Shown here one piece after another: positions 26,394 through 35,606 of a DNA stretch of 64,000 nt. Made by a program: the position numbers and the translations under genes. The notes under the pieces were generated by a model, which was not told the origin of the DNA, did not search any database, and saw nothing but the letters and a program-made list of their open reading frames with translations. The stretch is from contig NZ_SMFU01000011.1 in assembly GCF_004339595.1 (NCBI RefSeq), positions 62,001 through 126,000 of the forward strand, given 5' to 3'. Within the stretch, counting starts at the first letter, position 1, and each line of letters starts with the position of its first letter. This stretch comes from Marinobacterium mangrovicola. GTDB taxonomy: Bacteria; Pseudomonadota; Gammaproteobacteria; Pseudomonadales; Balneatricaceae.

Positions 26394-28061
26394 ATGACCG
26401 TTTTTAACCATCAGCGTTACCAGCCGGCTCCTGCCGTTAAATTGCAGAATCGCCAGTGGCCGGATCGTACTCTTACCCACGCACCGCGTTGGGCCAGTGT
26501 CGATCTCCGGGACGGTAACCAGGCGCTACTGGACCCGATGAGCGTGGCTCAGAAAAAGCGTCTCTGGGCTCTGCTGGTTAAGATCGGCCTGAAAGAGATC
26601 GAAGTTGGTTTCCCCTCCGCGAGCCAGCCGGACTACGACTTCGTACGTTGGTTGATCGAGGAGGACCAGATTCCCGAAGACGTGACCATCCAGGTATTGG
26701 TACAGGCGCGTAAAGAGCTGATCGACCGCACGTACCAGGCGCTGGAGGGCGTGAAGCACGCCATCGTGCACGTCTACAACTCCACCTCCACGGTGCAGCG
26801 TGAGCGCGTCTTCAATAAGGACTGCGACGGCATTACTGCCATCGCGGTGCAGGGCGCGAAGTGGGTGAAAGAGGGCGCCGAGGCATACCCTGACACCGAG
26901 TGGAAGTTCCAGTACTCGCCGGAAAGCTTTACCGGTACCGAGATCGACTACGCCGTTGAGGTGTGTGATGCGGTGATCGATGTGTGGCAGCCGACGCCGG
27001 AGCGCCCGTGCATTATCAACCTGCCGTCTACCGTGGAGAACACCACGCCGAACATCTTTGCCGACCAGATCGAGTACTTCTGTAACCGGGTCAGCAAGCG
27101 CGACAGCATCCAGGTATCGGTGCATACCCACAACGACCGCGGCTGTGCCGTGGCGGCGGCGGAGCTGGCGATGCTGGCAGGTGCCGACCGTGTTGAAGGT
27201 ACCCTGATGGGTAACGGTGAGCGCACCGGCAATATGGATATCGTCACCATGGCGATGAACCTCTACAGCCAGGGTGTAGATCCAGAGCTGGATCTTTCCA
27301 ACCCGGACGAGATGATTGCGGTCTACACCGAGTGCACCCAGATGCCGGTGCACCCGCGTCACCCCTGGGTGGGCGAGCTGGTTTACACCGCGTTCTCTGG
27401 CAGCCACCAGGATGCGATCCAGAAATGTCTGCACCGTCAGCAGCCGGATGAGCACTGGCAGGTGGCTTACCTGCCGATCGATCCGAGGGATATCGGTCGC
27501 AGCTACGAGGCGGTGATCCGCGTGAACAGCCAGTCCGGCAAGGGCGGCATGTCGTTCCTGCTGGAGCGTGACTACGGTATCCGCCTGCCGCGCTGGGTGC
27601 AGCTTGAGCTGTCCCCGTTGGTACAGAAGGCCAGCGAAGCCAAGGGCAAGGAGATTACCAGTGCCGAGATCTATCAGCTGTTCTGCGATAACTTCGTGGC
27701 AGACGCGGATCCGGTGCAGCTGAAGAGCTACCGCATCGAGAGCGAAGAGGGTGAACGCATCAGTGCTGAGGTGATCTTTAACGGTGAGGTACGCACCATC
27801 ACCGGTGAGGGCGACGGTGCCATCTCGGCCTTCGCCGATGCCTGGCAGCGTGCCACCGGGGACTCGATCAACGTGGTTGACTACTCCGAGCACGCCTTGG
27901 GTGAGGGCTCCGATGCCGAAGCGATCACCTATGTGCAGCTTAATGCCGGTGGTGAGCGTGTGGTCGGTGTGGCTTTTGACCCCGACACCGTCAGTGCCTC
28001 GCTGAACGCGATTATCAGCGCCATGAATCGCTCTGCGGTGATTCGCGAGCACGCGGCCTGA
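26394..28061 (+). CDS. leuA: 2-isopropylmalate synthase
   Basis: Catalyses the first step of leucine synthesis, condensing acetyl-CoA with 2-oxoisovalerate. The 555-residue product is the long form (LeuA type 2) found in Pseudomonas and actinobacteria. The catalytic barrel opens with [20 protein letters not shown] and carries the metal site [19 protein letters not shown]; the C-terminal regulatory domain, from about residue 430, should bind leucine for feedback inhibition. The ATG at 26394 follows GGGATCATCCC, a weak ribosome site. A strong terminator follows; leuB, C and D are not in the window. Confidence 0.95.
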   Translation: MTVFNHQRYQPAPAVKLQNRQWPDRTLTHAPRWASVDLRDGNQALLDPMSVAQKKRLWALLVKIGLKEIEVGFPSASQPDYDFVRWLIEEDQIPEDVTIQVLVQARKELIDRTYQALEGVKHAIVHVYNSTSTVQRERVFNKDCDGITAIAVQGAKWVKEGAEAYPDTEWKFQYSPESFTGTEIDYAVEVCDAVIDVWQPTPERPCIINLPSTVENTTPNIFADQIEYFCNRVSKRDSIQVSVHTHNDRGCAVAAAELAMLAGADRVEGTLMGNGERTGNMDIVTMAMNLYSQGVDPELDLSNPDEMIAVYTECTQMPVHPRHPWVGELVYTAFSGSHQDAIQKCLHRQQPDEHWQVAYLPIDPRDIGRSYEAVIRVNSQSGKGGMSFLLERDYGIRLPRWVQLELSPLVQKASEAKGKEITSAEIYQLFCDNFVADADPVQLKSYRIESEEGERISAEVIFNGEVRTITGEGDGAISAFADAWQRATGDSINVVDYSEHALGEGSDAEAITYVQLNAGGERVVGVAFDPDTVSASLNAIISAMNRSAVIREHAA

Positions 28062-28080
28062 TTGTCTAACGCCAGAAACC

Positions 28081-28110
28081 AAAAACGCGCCGGTGATGGC
28101 GCGTTTTTTT
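28081..28110. terminator. Intrinsic terminator after leuA (bidirectional)
   Basis: AAAAACGCGCC-ggtga-TGGCGCGTTTTTTT is a strong stem with T and A tracts, between leuA and the convergent DUF4865 gene. Confidence 0.92.
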
Positions 28111-28119
28111 GTGGCTGGC

Positions 28120-28623
28120 TCAGCCCCTGGCGATATAGCCGATCCGGTAATGCTGGACTTCACCTGCTAACGCTTCCTGGGGCTGATTAGCCAGTGTGAC
28201 TTCTAGCCGACGCCAGTCGCTGTAGTCGTTGGCGATCAGCTGTGGCTTGTTGCTGGCCAGGGCGCTTTCGTAAGGAATAATCCTGCGGCTGGCGAACCCA
28301 GGGTTTTCCTCCCTGCCAAGCTCCGTTGCGTGCTCCACCAGCCAGACATCGACGCGGGGGCGACCGAACTGGGCGCTGAGTGCGGCAAACCCCTCGCTCT
28401 TCAGAAAGCGGTTGATCCCCTTAACGTTTCGCCAGAGATAGAGCGGTGCATACAGGTTAAGCTCACTGGCGCACTCCGGATCGTCCTTTCTGGCATAGAG
28501 GTAGAGTTTCATCGCCAGTCCCTCAAAGCCGTTCAGGCGGTGACCGTTATCGCGAATGCGCTGTTCGATCCGCTCCATATCGTAATCCGCCGGCAGGGTA
28601 AAGCTGTACTGTGTCGCCAGCAT
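28120..28623 (-). CDS. DUF4865 family protein
   Basis: A 167-residue protein with the DUF4865 opening MLATQYSFTLPADYDMERIE and the conserved NLYAPLYLWRNVKGINRFL. It is the third gene of a tight leftward operon: its ATG shares one base with the TGA of the tautomerase gene. This trio next to a divergent LysR gene recurs in proteobacteria, as far as I recall. Its role is unknown; an isomerase or oxygenase accessory function is a guess from the neighbours. Confidence 0.8.
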   Translation of the reverse strand: MLATQYSFTLPADYDMERIEQRIRDNGHRLNGFEGLAMKLYLYARKDDPECASELNLYAPLYLWRNVKGINRFLKSEGFAALSAQFGRPRVDVWLVEHATELGREENPGFASRRIIPYESALASNKPQLIANDYSDWRRLEVTLANQPQEALAGEVQHYRIGYIARG

Positions 28624-29012
28624 CAGGTTGTCTCCTCTGTCAGTGCCCGTCCTTCAGAAAAGGACCAGTCTTCCGCCTGGTTGAACTTAATCAGGATCAT
28701 GACATCGGCCGTGTTGATGCCGAGCTCCCGGTTCAGACGGCCGCACAGGGTTTGGTAAAGCGCCTTTTTTTGCTGCGCGGTGCGTGGTCTGCCGGCGCTG
28801 ATCTGGAATATCAGGCAGTTTTCGCTGCGACCAGAACTCAGGTAATCGGGCTCGAGCACTCTCATCCCCGGCGGGTATTCATCAAACAGCTGGAAGCAGT
28901 CACCGGGCGGCACGGCAAAAGTCTTCTCCAGGGTTTGCTGCAGAATCACTGAAACCTGATGGCGAAAGTCGGCGCTACGGCCTGCGGGCAGTGCAATACG
29001 TGTTAGGGGCAT
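28623..29012 (-). CDS. Tautomerase family protein (4-oxalocrotonate tautomerase-like)
   Basis: Starting at the ATG at 29012, with AAGGAG at the right spacing, the product is 129 residues and begins MPLTRIALPAG. This puts proline directly after Met, as in the tautomerase superfamily, where Pro-1 is the catalytic base. Later FLIFQ-like beta sequence (NCLIFQISAGR) and QQKKALYQTLCGRLNRELG fit the family. It overlaps the upstream CMD gene by 10 bp and the downstream DUF4865 gene by 1 bp. The substrate is unknown. Confidence 0.82.
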   Translation of the reverse strand: MPLTRIALPAGRSADFRHQVSVILQQTLEKTFAVPPGDCFQLFDEYPPGMRVLEPDYLSSGRSENCLIFQISAGRPRTAQQKKALYQTLCGRLNRELGINTADVMILIKFNQAEDWSFSEGRALTEETT

Positions 29013-29341
29013 GCTGACTCCTTGGCCTGCTTGAATTCGGCCAGCCGGGTGAAGGCGCTGACGCTGCAAGGCCAGCCGCCATAAAACGCCAGATGAGTGA
29101 TCGCAGCGGCTATCTCATCGATGCTCAGACCGTTGTCGAGCGCTCTCTGCAAATGAACGGGTTGCTGCTCAACGCGGTTGAGAACCGTCAGGGCAGCCAG
29201 GGTGATCAGGCTGCGCTCTCGCGGCGACAGGGTGGTTTCCTGCCAGACCTGGCCGAAGACGAGGTCGCGGGTTATCTCCACAAACTCCGGTGCCAGTGAC
29301 TGGATCTGATCAAGCGGGTCTTCCGGTGGAAAGCTGGGCAT
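29003..29341 (-). CDS. Carboxymuconolactone decarboxylase (CMD) family protein
   Basis: A 112-residue protein of the CMD/AhpD-like fold: SPRERSLITLAALTVLNRVE, LQRALDNGLSIDEIAAAITH and AFYGGWPCSVSAF. It lacks the CxxC pair of AhpD-type peroxidases, so a decarboxylase-like or non-redox role fits better. The ATG at 29341 has AGGAG 8 nt upstream; a GTG one codon earlier is possible. It is the first gene of the CMD-tautomerase-DUF4865 operon and divergent from a LysR regulator. Confidence 0.87.
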   Translation of the reverse strand: MPSFPPEDPLDQIQSLAPEFVEITRDLVFGQVWQETTLSPRERSLITLAALTVLNRVEQQPVHLQRALDNGLSIDEIAAAITHLAFYGGWPCSVSAFTRLAEFKQAKESACP

Positions 29342-29413
29342 CACTTTGCTCCTTGCTGAGGCTGCTGATTACTGGTGAAGCGGATGCCATTGTGGGATGA
29401 TCTGTCGGTTCTG

Positions 29414-29440
29414 AATATCGAAAATATTGGTACCTATAAT
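29414..29440 (+). promoter_or_regulatory. Divergent promoter and LysR-type palindrome
   Basis: A perfect inverted repeat AATAT-CGAAA-ATATT (29414-29428) is followed by a consensus -10 box TATAAT (29435-29440). The -10 fits a transcript starting near 29446, just before the TTG start of the LysR gene. The palindrome overlaps where the -35 would lie, typical for LysR autorepression. Confidence 0.55.
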
Positions 29441-29461
29441 CCACTAATTCAGGACTATTGT

Positions 29462-30379
29462 TTGAAGACGATCAGCTTTGATCTGGATGCTCTGCGTACC
29501 TTTGTGCTGGGTATCGAGCTGGGCAGCTTCGCGCTGGCGGCGGAGCGGCTGCACCGATCTACTTCGGCGGCCAGCGCACAGTTGAAAAAACTGGAGCAGC
29601 AGTGCGATGTGGCGCTGGTGCGCAAGGTGGGTCGGCATCTGCAGCCGACGGATGCGGGTGAGGTGCTACTTGCCTATGCGCGGCGGCTGCTGGCGTTGAA
29701 TGATGAAGCCGCCCAGGCGATCGGCGGTGCTCAGCTGCCGGGGCGTATCCGCTTCGGTATGCAGGAGGATTTCAGCGAAGCGTTGTTGCCGTCGGTGCTC
29801 GCCAGTTTCACCCGGGCGCATCCCCAGGTGCAGCTTAGCGCCAACGTGGCGCGCAACGCCGTGCTGCTGGATGGAATCCGTTCCGATGAGCTGGATCTGG
29901 CGCTTTGCTGGGCGGCGGGAGAATCGTCCGCTTACAGCGAGGTGCTGGCGCAGTTGCCGCTGCGCTGGGTCGGCCCAGCTGAAACGGAGTTGCAGCGGTC
30001 ATTGCTGACCGGAGAGCCGCTGAAACTGGTGATGTTTGAGAAACCCTGCCTGATGCGTCAGTGGGCCACCGAAGCGCTGGATCGCGCCGGCATACCCTGG
30101 CAGGTCGTATTTGCCAGCCAGGGGCTGGGCGGAGTCTGGCAAGCGGTACAGGCGGGGCTTGGCGTCACCGTGCGCACTGATTTCGGTTTGCCCTCATCGC
30201 TATCGGTGATCAGTGATGGGTCTTTGCCGCCGCTGGGTGAGATAGGTATCAGGCTGGATCGCTCACGGGCGGAGCTTGGTGAGGTGGAGCAGAGGCTGTA
30301 CGGAATCCTGAGAGAGCAGATTCAGCGTTATCTGGGTACTACAGCACTGGGTACTACAGCGGAGACGGGATCGATCTGA
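29462..30379 (+). CDS. LysR-family transcriptional regulator
   Basis: I place the start at TTG 29462: AGGA lies 7 nt before it and the -10 box lies only 22 bp upstream, so an earlier start at 29375 would be outside the transcript. The product is then 305 residues, beginning with the usual LysR helix-turn-helix (FDLDALRTFVLGIELGSFAL, STSAASAQLKKLEQQ). The effector domain starts near residue 90 (GRIRFGMQEDFSEALLPSVL). It is divergent from the CMD-tautomerase-DUF4865 operon and almost surely controls it. Confidence 0.88.
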   Translation: MKTISFDLDALRTFVLGIELGSFALAAERLHRSTSAASAQLKKLEQQCDVALVRKVGRHLQPTDAGEVLLAYARRLLALNDEAAQAIGGAQLPGRIRFGMQEDFSEALLPSVLASFTRAHPQVQLSANVARNAVLLDGIRSDELDLALCWAAGESSAYSEVLAQLPLRWVGPAETELQRSLLTGEPLKLVMFEKPCLMRQWATEALDRAGIPWQVVFASQGLGGVWQAVQAGLGVTVRTDFGLPSSLSVISDGSLPPLGEIGIRLDRSRAELGEVEQRLYGILREQIQRYLGTTALGTTAETGSI

Positions 30380-30413
30380 ACGAAATGGGCATTGGGTGGG
30401 GTAAGCGTTTGAA

Positions 30414-30498
30414 GTAGGAGCGACGCCCTCATCGCGATCAACGCAAGCTTCGGATCATTTCCGTGCCAGCGTCAATCGGCGCGAGGGCGCGCCTCCTA
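30414..30498. repeat. REP-like inverted pair (REPIN-like)
   Basis: GTAGGAGCGACGCCCTCATC... at 30414-30443 and its inverted relative ending ...GGGCGCGCCTCCTA at 30469-30498 form two REP-like sequences in opposite orientation, about 25 bp apart, matching at roughly four of five positions. The pair lies between the convergent LysR and ppiC genes. The same motif appears again beside the IS element (61357-61380). Confidence 0.75.
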
Positions 30499-30507
30499 GA
30501 GGCGAAA

Positions 30508-30789
30508 TCAGTCTTCGCGGCTGGTCACTTCCAGCAGGTGGTAACCGAACTGGGTCTGAACCGGACCCTGAACTTCGTTGATCGGTGCGCTGAAAACGAC
30601 TTTGTCGAAAGCCGGAACCATCTGACCCGGGCCGAAGCTGCCCAGCTCGCCACCCTGACGGCCTGACGGGCACTGGGAGTGTTCTTTCGCCAGAGCTGCG
30701 AAATCGGCGCCGTTTGCGATCTGATCTTTCAGTGCCTGGCATTCAGCTTCGGTACCGACGAGGATGTGACGTGCGCTTGCGCGTGCCAT
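30508..30789 (-). CDS. ppiC: Parvulin-type peptidyl-prolyl isomerase PpiC
   Basis: Starting at the ATG at 30789 (AGGGAG upstream), the product is 93 residues, the size of E. coli PpiC. It has the parvulin blocks [52 protein letters not shown] and [10 protein letters not shown]. It catalyses cis-trans isomerisation of prolyl bonds in the cytoplasm. It lies 103 bp after slyD, another prolyl isomerase, on the same strand. Confidence 0.94.
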   Translation of the reverse strand: MARASARHILVGTEAECQALKDQIANGADFAALAKEHSQCPSGRQGGELGSFGPGQMVPAFDKVVFSAPINEVQGPVQTQFGYHLLEVTSRED

Positions 30790-30892
30790 GGGTTTTCTCC
30801 CTAACAGGTTGTTTAAAAATTTAAGCATAGCTGTTTACTCAGCCGTTCAGCCAATTCGCCGCCCCGTCCCGGATAGAGCCGAGGCGTGTGAA

Positions 30893-31390
30893 TCAGTGGT
30901 GGTGGCCGCCAACACCGTGAGCGTGACCGTGAGCGATCTCTTCATCGGTGGCTTCGCGGACATCGGTGACTTCGATATCGTAGGTCAGCGTTTTGCCGGC
31001 CAGCGGATGGTTGGTATCCACCAGCACCATCTTCAGACCCGGCTTGATCACGGTGACCTGACGCATGCCCTGGTCGGTCTGTACGACAGCGACCATGCCG
31101 GCCTGCCACTTGCGGGTGCCCTTAGGCAGGCCCTGCAGGTGTTTCAGCGGCACGCGCTGTTCTTGGCCTTCCTTGCGCTCGCCGTAGGCCTGTTCCGGCG
31201 TCAGGGTGATGTGCAGGGTATCGCCCTTGGCCTTGCCTTCCAGCGCTTCTTCCAGTGCCGGGATCATACCGCCGTGGCCGTGCAGATAGGCCAGCGGGTC
31301 AGAGCCGATGTTGGTTTCGATCTGGGTGTTATCGGCATCGGTCAGGGTGTAGTGAAACTGCACCACGGTGCCGTCAGTAATCTGTGTCAT
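30893..31390 (-). CDS. slyD: FKBP-type peptidyl-prolyl isomerase SlyD
   Basis: A 165-residue SlyD-type FKBP: VVQFHYTLTDADNTQIE, DPLAYLHGHGGMIPALEEAL and LTPEQAYGERKEG, with the insert-in-flap chaperone domain in the middle and LTYDIEVTDVREATDEEIAH near the end. The C-terminal tail is short but histidine-rich (HGHAHGVGGHHH), suited to nickel binding as in hydrogenase maturation. It lies just upstream of ppiC. Confidence 0.93.
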   Translation of the reverse strand: MTQITDGTVVQFHYTLTDADNTQIETNIGSDPLAYLHGHGGMIPALEEALEGKAKGDTLHITLTPEQAYGERKEGQEQRVPLKHLQGLPKGTRKWQAGMVAVVQTDQGMRQVTVIKPGLKMVLVDTNHPLAGKTLTYDIEVTDVREATDEEIAHGHAHGVGGHHH

Positions 31391-31482
31391 CGCGTGTACC
31401 TTGCGCCTGTTGCGAAACCGCGAAGTATCCGCATATCGACAAAGCTTGGCAAGGATTGAGCAGGATCTGAGATAATGGCGGC

Positions 31483-32172
31483 ATGCGCCTCGATAAATTC
31501 ATCTGCAAACACACCGACCTTTCACACCGTGACTCCCGCTGGGCCGTGGCCGCCGGGCGTGTCACCGTGGCCGATAGCCTGATCACCGATCCGCGAGCGG
31601 AGATCGACCGCTTCGTGCGTGTGACGCTGGACGGTCGGGTGCTGCAGGAGTGTCAGGCGCACTACATTATGCTGCACAAGCCGGCGGGTTACCTCAGCGC
31701 CACCAGTGATCCCGAGCACCCCACGGTGATGGAGCTGATGCCTGATCTGCTGCGCGAACAGCTGCATATCGGCGGCCGCCTGGATCGCGCCTCCACCGGC
31801 CTGCTGATTCTGACCAACGATGGTCTCTGGTCCCGTCGTCTCACCGAGCCGGGTAAGAAGCTGCCCAAGGTCTATCGTGTGACCACGGCTGAGCCCATAG
31901 CCGCCGATGCTGAGCAGCGCTTCGCCGAAGGGTTCTACTTTGCCACCGAGGATCTCACTACCACGCCTGCGCAGCTGGAGCGCCTGGGCGAGCGGGAGGC
32001 GCGGGTGACGATCTATGAGGGGCGCTATCACCAGATCAAGCGGATGTTTGCCCGTGTCGGTAATCGCGTGGTGGAACTGCATCGGGAAAAGATGGGGTTG
32101 ATCGAGCTGGATCTGGCCCTGACTCCGGGAGAGTTCAGGGCACTGACGGAGGCAGAGGTCGCCTCCGTCTGA
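31483..32172 (+). CDS. rsuA: 16S rRNA pseudouridine(516) synthase
   Basis: A 229-residue RsuA-family enzyme. The N-terminal S4 domain is MRLDKFICKHTDLSHRDSRW, and the catalytic aspartate is in GGRLDRASTGLLILTNDG; the family end is GRYHQIKRMFARVGNRVVEL. Length matches E. coli RsuA (231), which modifies U516 of 16S rRNA. RluE/RluB-type relatives are less likely because of the length and N-terminal domain. It is monocistronic and converges with a DUF4870-like gene. Confidence 0.88.
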   Translation: MRLDKFICKHTDLSHRDSRWAVAAGRVTVADSLITDPRAEIDRFVRVTLDGRVLQECQAHYIMLHKPAGYLSATSDPEHPTVMELMPDLLREQLHIGGRLDRASTGLLILTNDGLWSRRLTEPGKKLPKVYRVTTAEPIAADAEQRFAEGFYFATEDLTTTPAQLERLGEREARVTIYEGRYHQIKRMFARVGNRVVELHREKMGLIELDLALTPGEFRALTEAEVASV

Positions 32173-32189
32173 TAGCTGGGCTATTCGGT

Positions 32190-32549
32190 TTAGCCGAACA
32201 TCCAGGTGGTGGGATCTGGGTGAGCCTGGCGCTGTTCCAGGTACTTCATTCCCTTGACGCAGCGTACGATCAGCCAGATGAACCAGAACAGGAACACAAA
32301 CCAGCCGATGATAAACACCGAGGTGATGGCGCCGATGAACATCATCAGAAAGCCGATCCAGAAGGTGCGGATCTGAAACCGGTAATGGCTGGCGGCAATA
32401 GCGTCGCTCTCGCCCTTGTTGATATAGGCCATGATCACACCGATGATGCCGGTAATACCGAACACCAGGCCAACCAGATAGAGGATATAAACCAGGCGTA
32501 CACTGCTGGTATCAGTAGTTCCGGCTGCAGTCGGGGCTTGTTCTGTCAT
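32190..32549 (-). CDS. DUF4870-type membrane protein
   Basis: A 119-residue protein with three membrane segments: VYILYLVGLVFGITGIIGVI, TFWIGFLMMFIGAITSVFII and WFVFLFWFIWLIVRCV. The motif SHYRFQIRTFWIG between segments 1 and 2 is typical of the DUF4870 group as I recall it. The ATG at 32549 has AGGAAG upstream, with a GTG one codon earlier. Function unknown. Confidence 0.78.
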   Translation of the reverse strand: MTEQAPTAAGTTDTSSVRLVYILYLVGLVFGITGIIGVIMAYINKGESDAIAASHYRFQIRTFWIGFLMMFIGAITSVFIIGWFVFLFWFIWLIVRCVKGMKYLEQRQAHPDPTTWMFG

Positions 32550-32609
32550 CACTTCTTCCTTGTTTAGTTTAGTAAAAATGCCTTGCTAAGTTGGGCATTG
32601 GTTGGGTTT

Positions 32610-33620
32610 TTAGTTGATTTCGGGATGAAACTCGGTCTTCAGGTAACCGAAATTTCGAGGGTTGAGCCGAACTAGCTCCGCCAGAGTTAACGAGCGGGCG
32701 CCCTCGGCTGAAAATTCGATGGATGAGTTTTCGGCAGTCATAAATCCGGTGAGATTCTCACAAGCATCGCTGTTCTCGAAAATAGCCTGAAGATTCTGTT
32801 CACAGTCGGACTGGAAGTCGGCCATGAATTCTTCCTGGCTTTCATCCTCGTTTTCAGCCTGGCCTCTGGCTATGTCGTAGCGTGTTCGTAGTTTAGTGGC
32901 GCGCTCCATGCTACCAAGATCTTCGATTGTGAGATCTAGTTCACGGATCCCGAGTTGACTGCCCAGTTGGGCGTATTGGGCCAGCAGGGACATCGGCGAT
33001 GTCGCGGACAAGCTTGCAGGGGTAGTCATTGCTTGTAATTGCGATATAGGACCAGTGATGAGCTGGTGACCCTCGGCCTTGAACATTTCTGGTTGGGTTG
33101 TAGACCAGTTAAGTTCCAGCTCGTCGTCACCTAGCTCCCAGTCGAGTTTAACGTCAAATGGAAGTAGGGATTGTCGACCACTTGCGTTGGCTAATGTCAT
33201 CAATTGGGATTGATCCAGTTGCTTTTTCAGTTCGTTGCGCTCGTAACCTTCATTGCTTATTGAGGGGACATCTACCTGGCCTAAGCTGATGGTTGCTTCT
33301 TCAGGAAACTCCTCTCCGTTAAATCCCTCCAGCACGAGCTCTTCGATATTAATCGCAATAAAGCGTCGACCACGCCCGTTTGAGGTGTCGTGGTTGACTT
33401 TGAGCCCCTCCAGTTTAATAGAGCCGCCTAGCGGACTGGCTGATAGTGAAGACCAGCTATAGCTGGAATCATTGATTCCTGCGCGAGACAGCGTGGATCT
33501 GATTTTGTCTTCAGCCAGGCTACCAGCATAAGTGCTTAGACCAAAGTATGCCCCACCAATGACGACAACAGTGGCGCCAGCGCCAGCAGCGATCATCTGC
33601 TGTAGCGAAAGTTTTTTCAT
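32610..33620 (-). CDS. Membrane-anchored periplasmic protein, unknown (DUF945/AsmA-like in style)
   Basis: With the ATG at 33620 the product is 336 residues: a short basic start (MKKLSLQQ), one hydrophobic segment (MIAAGAGATVVVIGGAYFGL) and a soluble remainder, probably periplasmic. Repeated short phrases such as SASPLGGSIKLEGLKV and EELVLEGF, and the later ELDLTIEDLGSM, resemble the beta-strand repeats of DUF945 or AsmA-like proteins, but I cannot assign a family with confidence. It is the last of three leftward genes that overlap or abut. Its codon use looks more AT-rich than the flanking core genes. Confidence 0.65.
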   Translation of the reverse strand: MKKLSLQQMIAAGAGATVVVIGGAYFGLSTYAGSLAEDKIRSTLSRAGINDSSYSWSSLSASPLGGSIKLEGLKVNHDTSNGRGRRFIAINIEELVLEGFNGEEFPEEATISLGQVDVPSISNEGYERNELKKQLDQSQLMTLANASGRQSLLPFDVKLDWELGDDELELNWSTTQPEMFKAEGHQLITGPISQLQAMTTPASLSATSPMSLLAQYAQLGSQLGIRELDLTIEDLGSMERATKLRTRYDIARGQAENEDESQEEFMADFQSDCEQNLQAIFENSDACENLTGFMTAENSSIEFSAEGARSLTLAELVRLNPRNFGYLKTEFHPEIN

Positions 33621-33633
33621 AATATCCACCCTG

Positions 33634-35595
33634 TCAGTCAAGTTCGCCGCTGTTTAATTTATCGATGGTCGCCTGGGCTTTGAGGGGCGTCCACTCAAGG
33701 TCGTTTAACTGAGCCTGCATTACTGAAACAGGGTCGAAGTTTTCCAGACATTGCCGGTCATTACATGGCTTGGTTTGTGAGGCAGTAATCCGGGTCAGAG
33801 GAAGTCCATCTGAGTCTGCTCGTTTAGCATCCAGACTTACCATACCGGTAACTTGGTACCAGCCATTACTGAGCTGTTGGTCGCTGTTTAGCTGTGCGTG
33901 ATACGGGAAGTCGATCTGCCAGATACCATCGTCTTCACCATCTATATGCACGATTTGGCGCCATTCGCGTTCGGCACCTTGGACAAGGCGGGTGTACTCA
34001 CTACGATCTAGGAAGTCGTAATCAGTTTCGTGCACCCAGCTGTTACGGAGCTCTTGGGGAGGACGTTTGGCGATTTCTTCATAGTGTTGAAGATTATTCT
34101 GCTCGGTCCGGGCCAGCTCTTGAAGTTTCCGGATCTTCTGTTGGTGGGCCCGCTCTTTGGCTAAACGCTCCTCCCGCTCTAAGCGTTCCTGTTCTCGTTT
34201 AGCCGCTTGCGCCTCGCGATATTCTCTTTCGAATAGATGGTTCTTCGCTTGTTGTAGATTAAAGCTCCACAGGGGGCTGTTCCGTTTTCGCGAAAGTCGC
34301 ACACTGTAGAGCAAATGGTCACTACTGACAGTTTCTCCCTTTAGTGCTTCTGCTATCGAAGTTAATGCGACAAAGGAAACGCGGCGAGTTTCTATACTGG
34401 TAGGCTTCGGCATTAAATCGATCCCTTGACGCACAAGCGGATCGATGAGCTTAACGTCCCTGAATAGAGCTTCGTTCTCGGTTAATGCCAGCAAATTAGC
34501 CCTTTTTAGGTTCCAGGCACCATTATTTGCTCTAGGAATCTCCAAAAGATAATGGACCTTAGCTGACTCATCAGAGCCGATATGTGCATATAGGTTACGT
34601 CCAGTGATCTTTTGAATTTCGAACTTAGGTTTGCCCCCAATGAAGGGAAGTCCGTAGCTGAACTCGGCCTCGATTGTGCCCAGGTTCTGACCATCTGTTC
34701 GCGAGATATGAAAGCTTCCTTCTCCTTCTATGAGTCCGAGAGGGTTGCACGTTAGATTACTGCTTGTGCCGCGAATGAATTCGGCATCTACTTTTAGGTC
34801 ATAATTGGTGTTGAATATGCAGTTGTTTTGGTCCTTGATGGGGAGGCTGAAGCTCGTTTCTTTAATCGTTTCGATGCTTGATCGCGGTTGCCAGCCGTTG
34901 ATTGCAAAACTAGGTTTTTGGCTCTCTGCCTGAATTGCTTTTTGTTTTTGAGCTGGCTCGTCTTCCGTTTCGGCCACATGACCGGCTTGATTCTCGGGTG
35001 TTGGAGGAGTTGTTTCATCTTTTTCGGCTCGAACATCAGCTACATCTTCTGAGCCCGACGAGAGTTGTTCTGGCTGGATTTTTTCTGCAACTGCTTGTTG
35101 CTGTGTAGAGTCATCACGCACGGCTGGTACGTTTTGTGGTGATGCAGGTACCGCTGGCTCAGAGGAGGCGTTAGGTGAAGCGGGCTCTGTACTTGCTATT
35201 GCGTCTGCAGGCTGATTTGTAGTCTGTTGTTTGGGGGTTACACCATAGCCTGTTGCGATGTTGAGTTGCCACTGGTCTGCCGCGTTAGCGGACCCTTCTG
35301 CGATGGATTCATTCGTGGGATTAACGCTTTGCCAGTTGGCATCCGTTGCTTGAGGGCATTCACGGCCGATCAGTACGCCAAGTTTAGGCATAATGTCGGT
35401 CACCGTTTTTGAATTGGTGGCCCCGTTTCCCTGAAACCGGAGAGATAGGGATTCGGAACACCAAGGCTGGTTATCCGGATGCTCAACGAAGATTTCCAGT
35501 TCCGCGGCCTTAGAGAAGGCGAGGCGGTGCTCGGCTGCTTCAGCCTGCGCGAACAGTGTGGTGGATATCGCCAGTGTTAAGATCGTTCGTTTCAT
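33634..35595 (-). CDS. Large exported protein with coiled coil, unknown
   Basis: From the ATG at 35595 (AGGT upstream) the product is 653 residues. A signal peptide is clear (MKRTILTLAISTTLFAQAEA). Then come a small cysteine-containing domain, a low-complexity stretch rich in Pro, Ala, Glu and Gln (about residues 110-230), a middle domain with SFSLPIKDQNNCIFNTNYDL, a charged coiled coil (AQAAKREQERLEREERLAKE) and a C-terminal beta-like domain (GIWQIDFPYHAQLNSDQQL). I do not recognise it. It lies 11 bp downstream of the SH3 lipoprotein gene. Confidence 0.72.
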   Translation of the reverse strand: MKRTILTLAISTTLFAQAEAAEHRLAFSKAAELEIFVEHPDNQPWCSESLSLRFQGNGATNSKTVTDIMPKLGVLIGRECPQATDANWQSVNPTNESIAEGSANAADQWQLNIATGYGVTPKQQTTNQPADAIASTEPASPNASSEPAVPASPQNVPAVRDDSTQQQAVAEKIQPEQLSSGSEDVADVRAEKDETTPPTPENQAGHVAETEDEPAQKQKAIQAESQKPSFAINGWQPRSSIETIKETSFSLPIKDQNNCIFNTNYDLKVDAEFIRGTSSNLTCNPLGLIEGEGSFHISRTDGQNLGTIEAEFSYGLPFIGGKPKFEIQKITGRNLYAHIGSDESAKVHYLLEIPRANNGAWNLKRANLLALTENEALFRDVKLIDPLVRQGIDLMPKPTSIETRRVSFVALTSIAEALKGETVSSDHLLYSVRLSRKRNSPLWSFNLQQAKNHLFEREYREAQAAKREQERLEREERLAKERAHQQKIRKLQELARTEQNNLQHYEEIAKRPPQELRNSWVHETDYDFLDRSEYTRLVQGAEREWRQIVHIDGEDDGIWQIDFPYHAQLNSDQQLSNGWYQVTGMVSLDAKRADSDGLPLTRITASQTKPCNDRQCLENFDPVSVMQAQLNDLEWTPLKAQATIDKLNSGELD

Positions 35596-35606
35596 ATCGG
35601 TACCTG

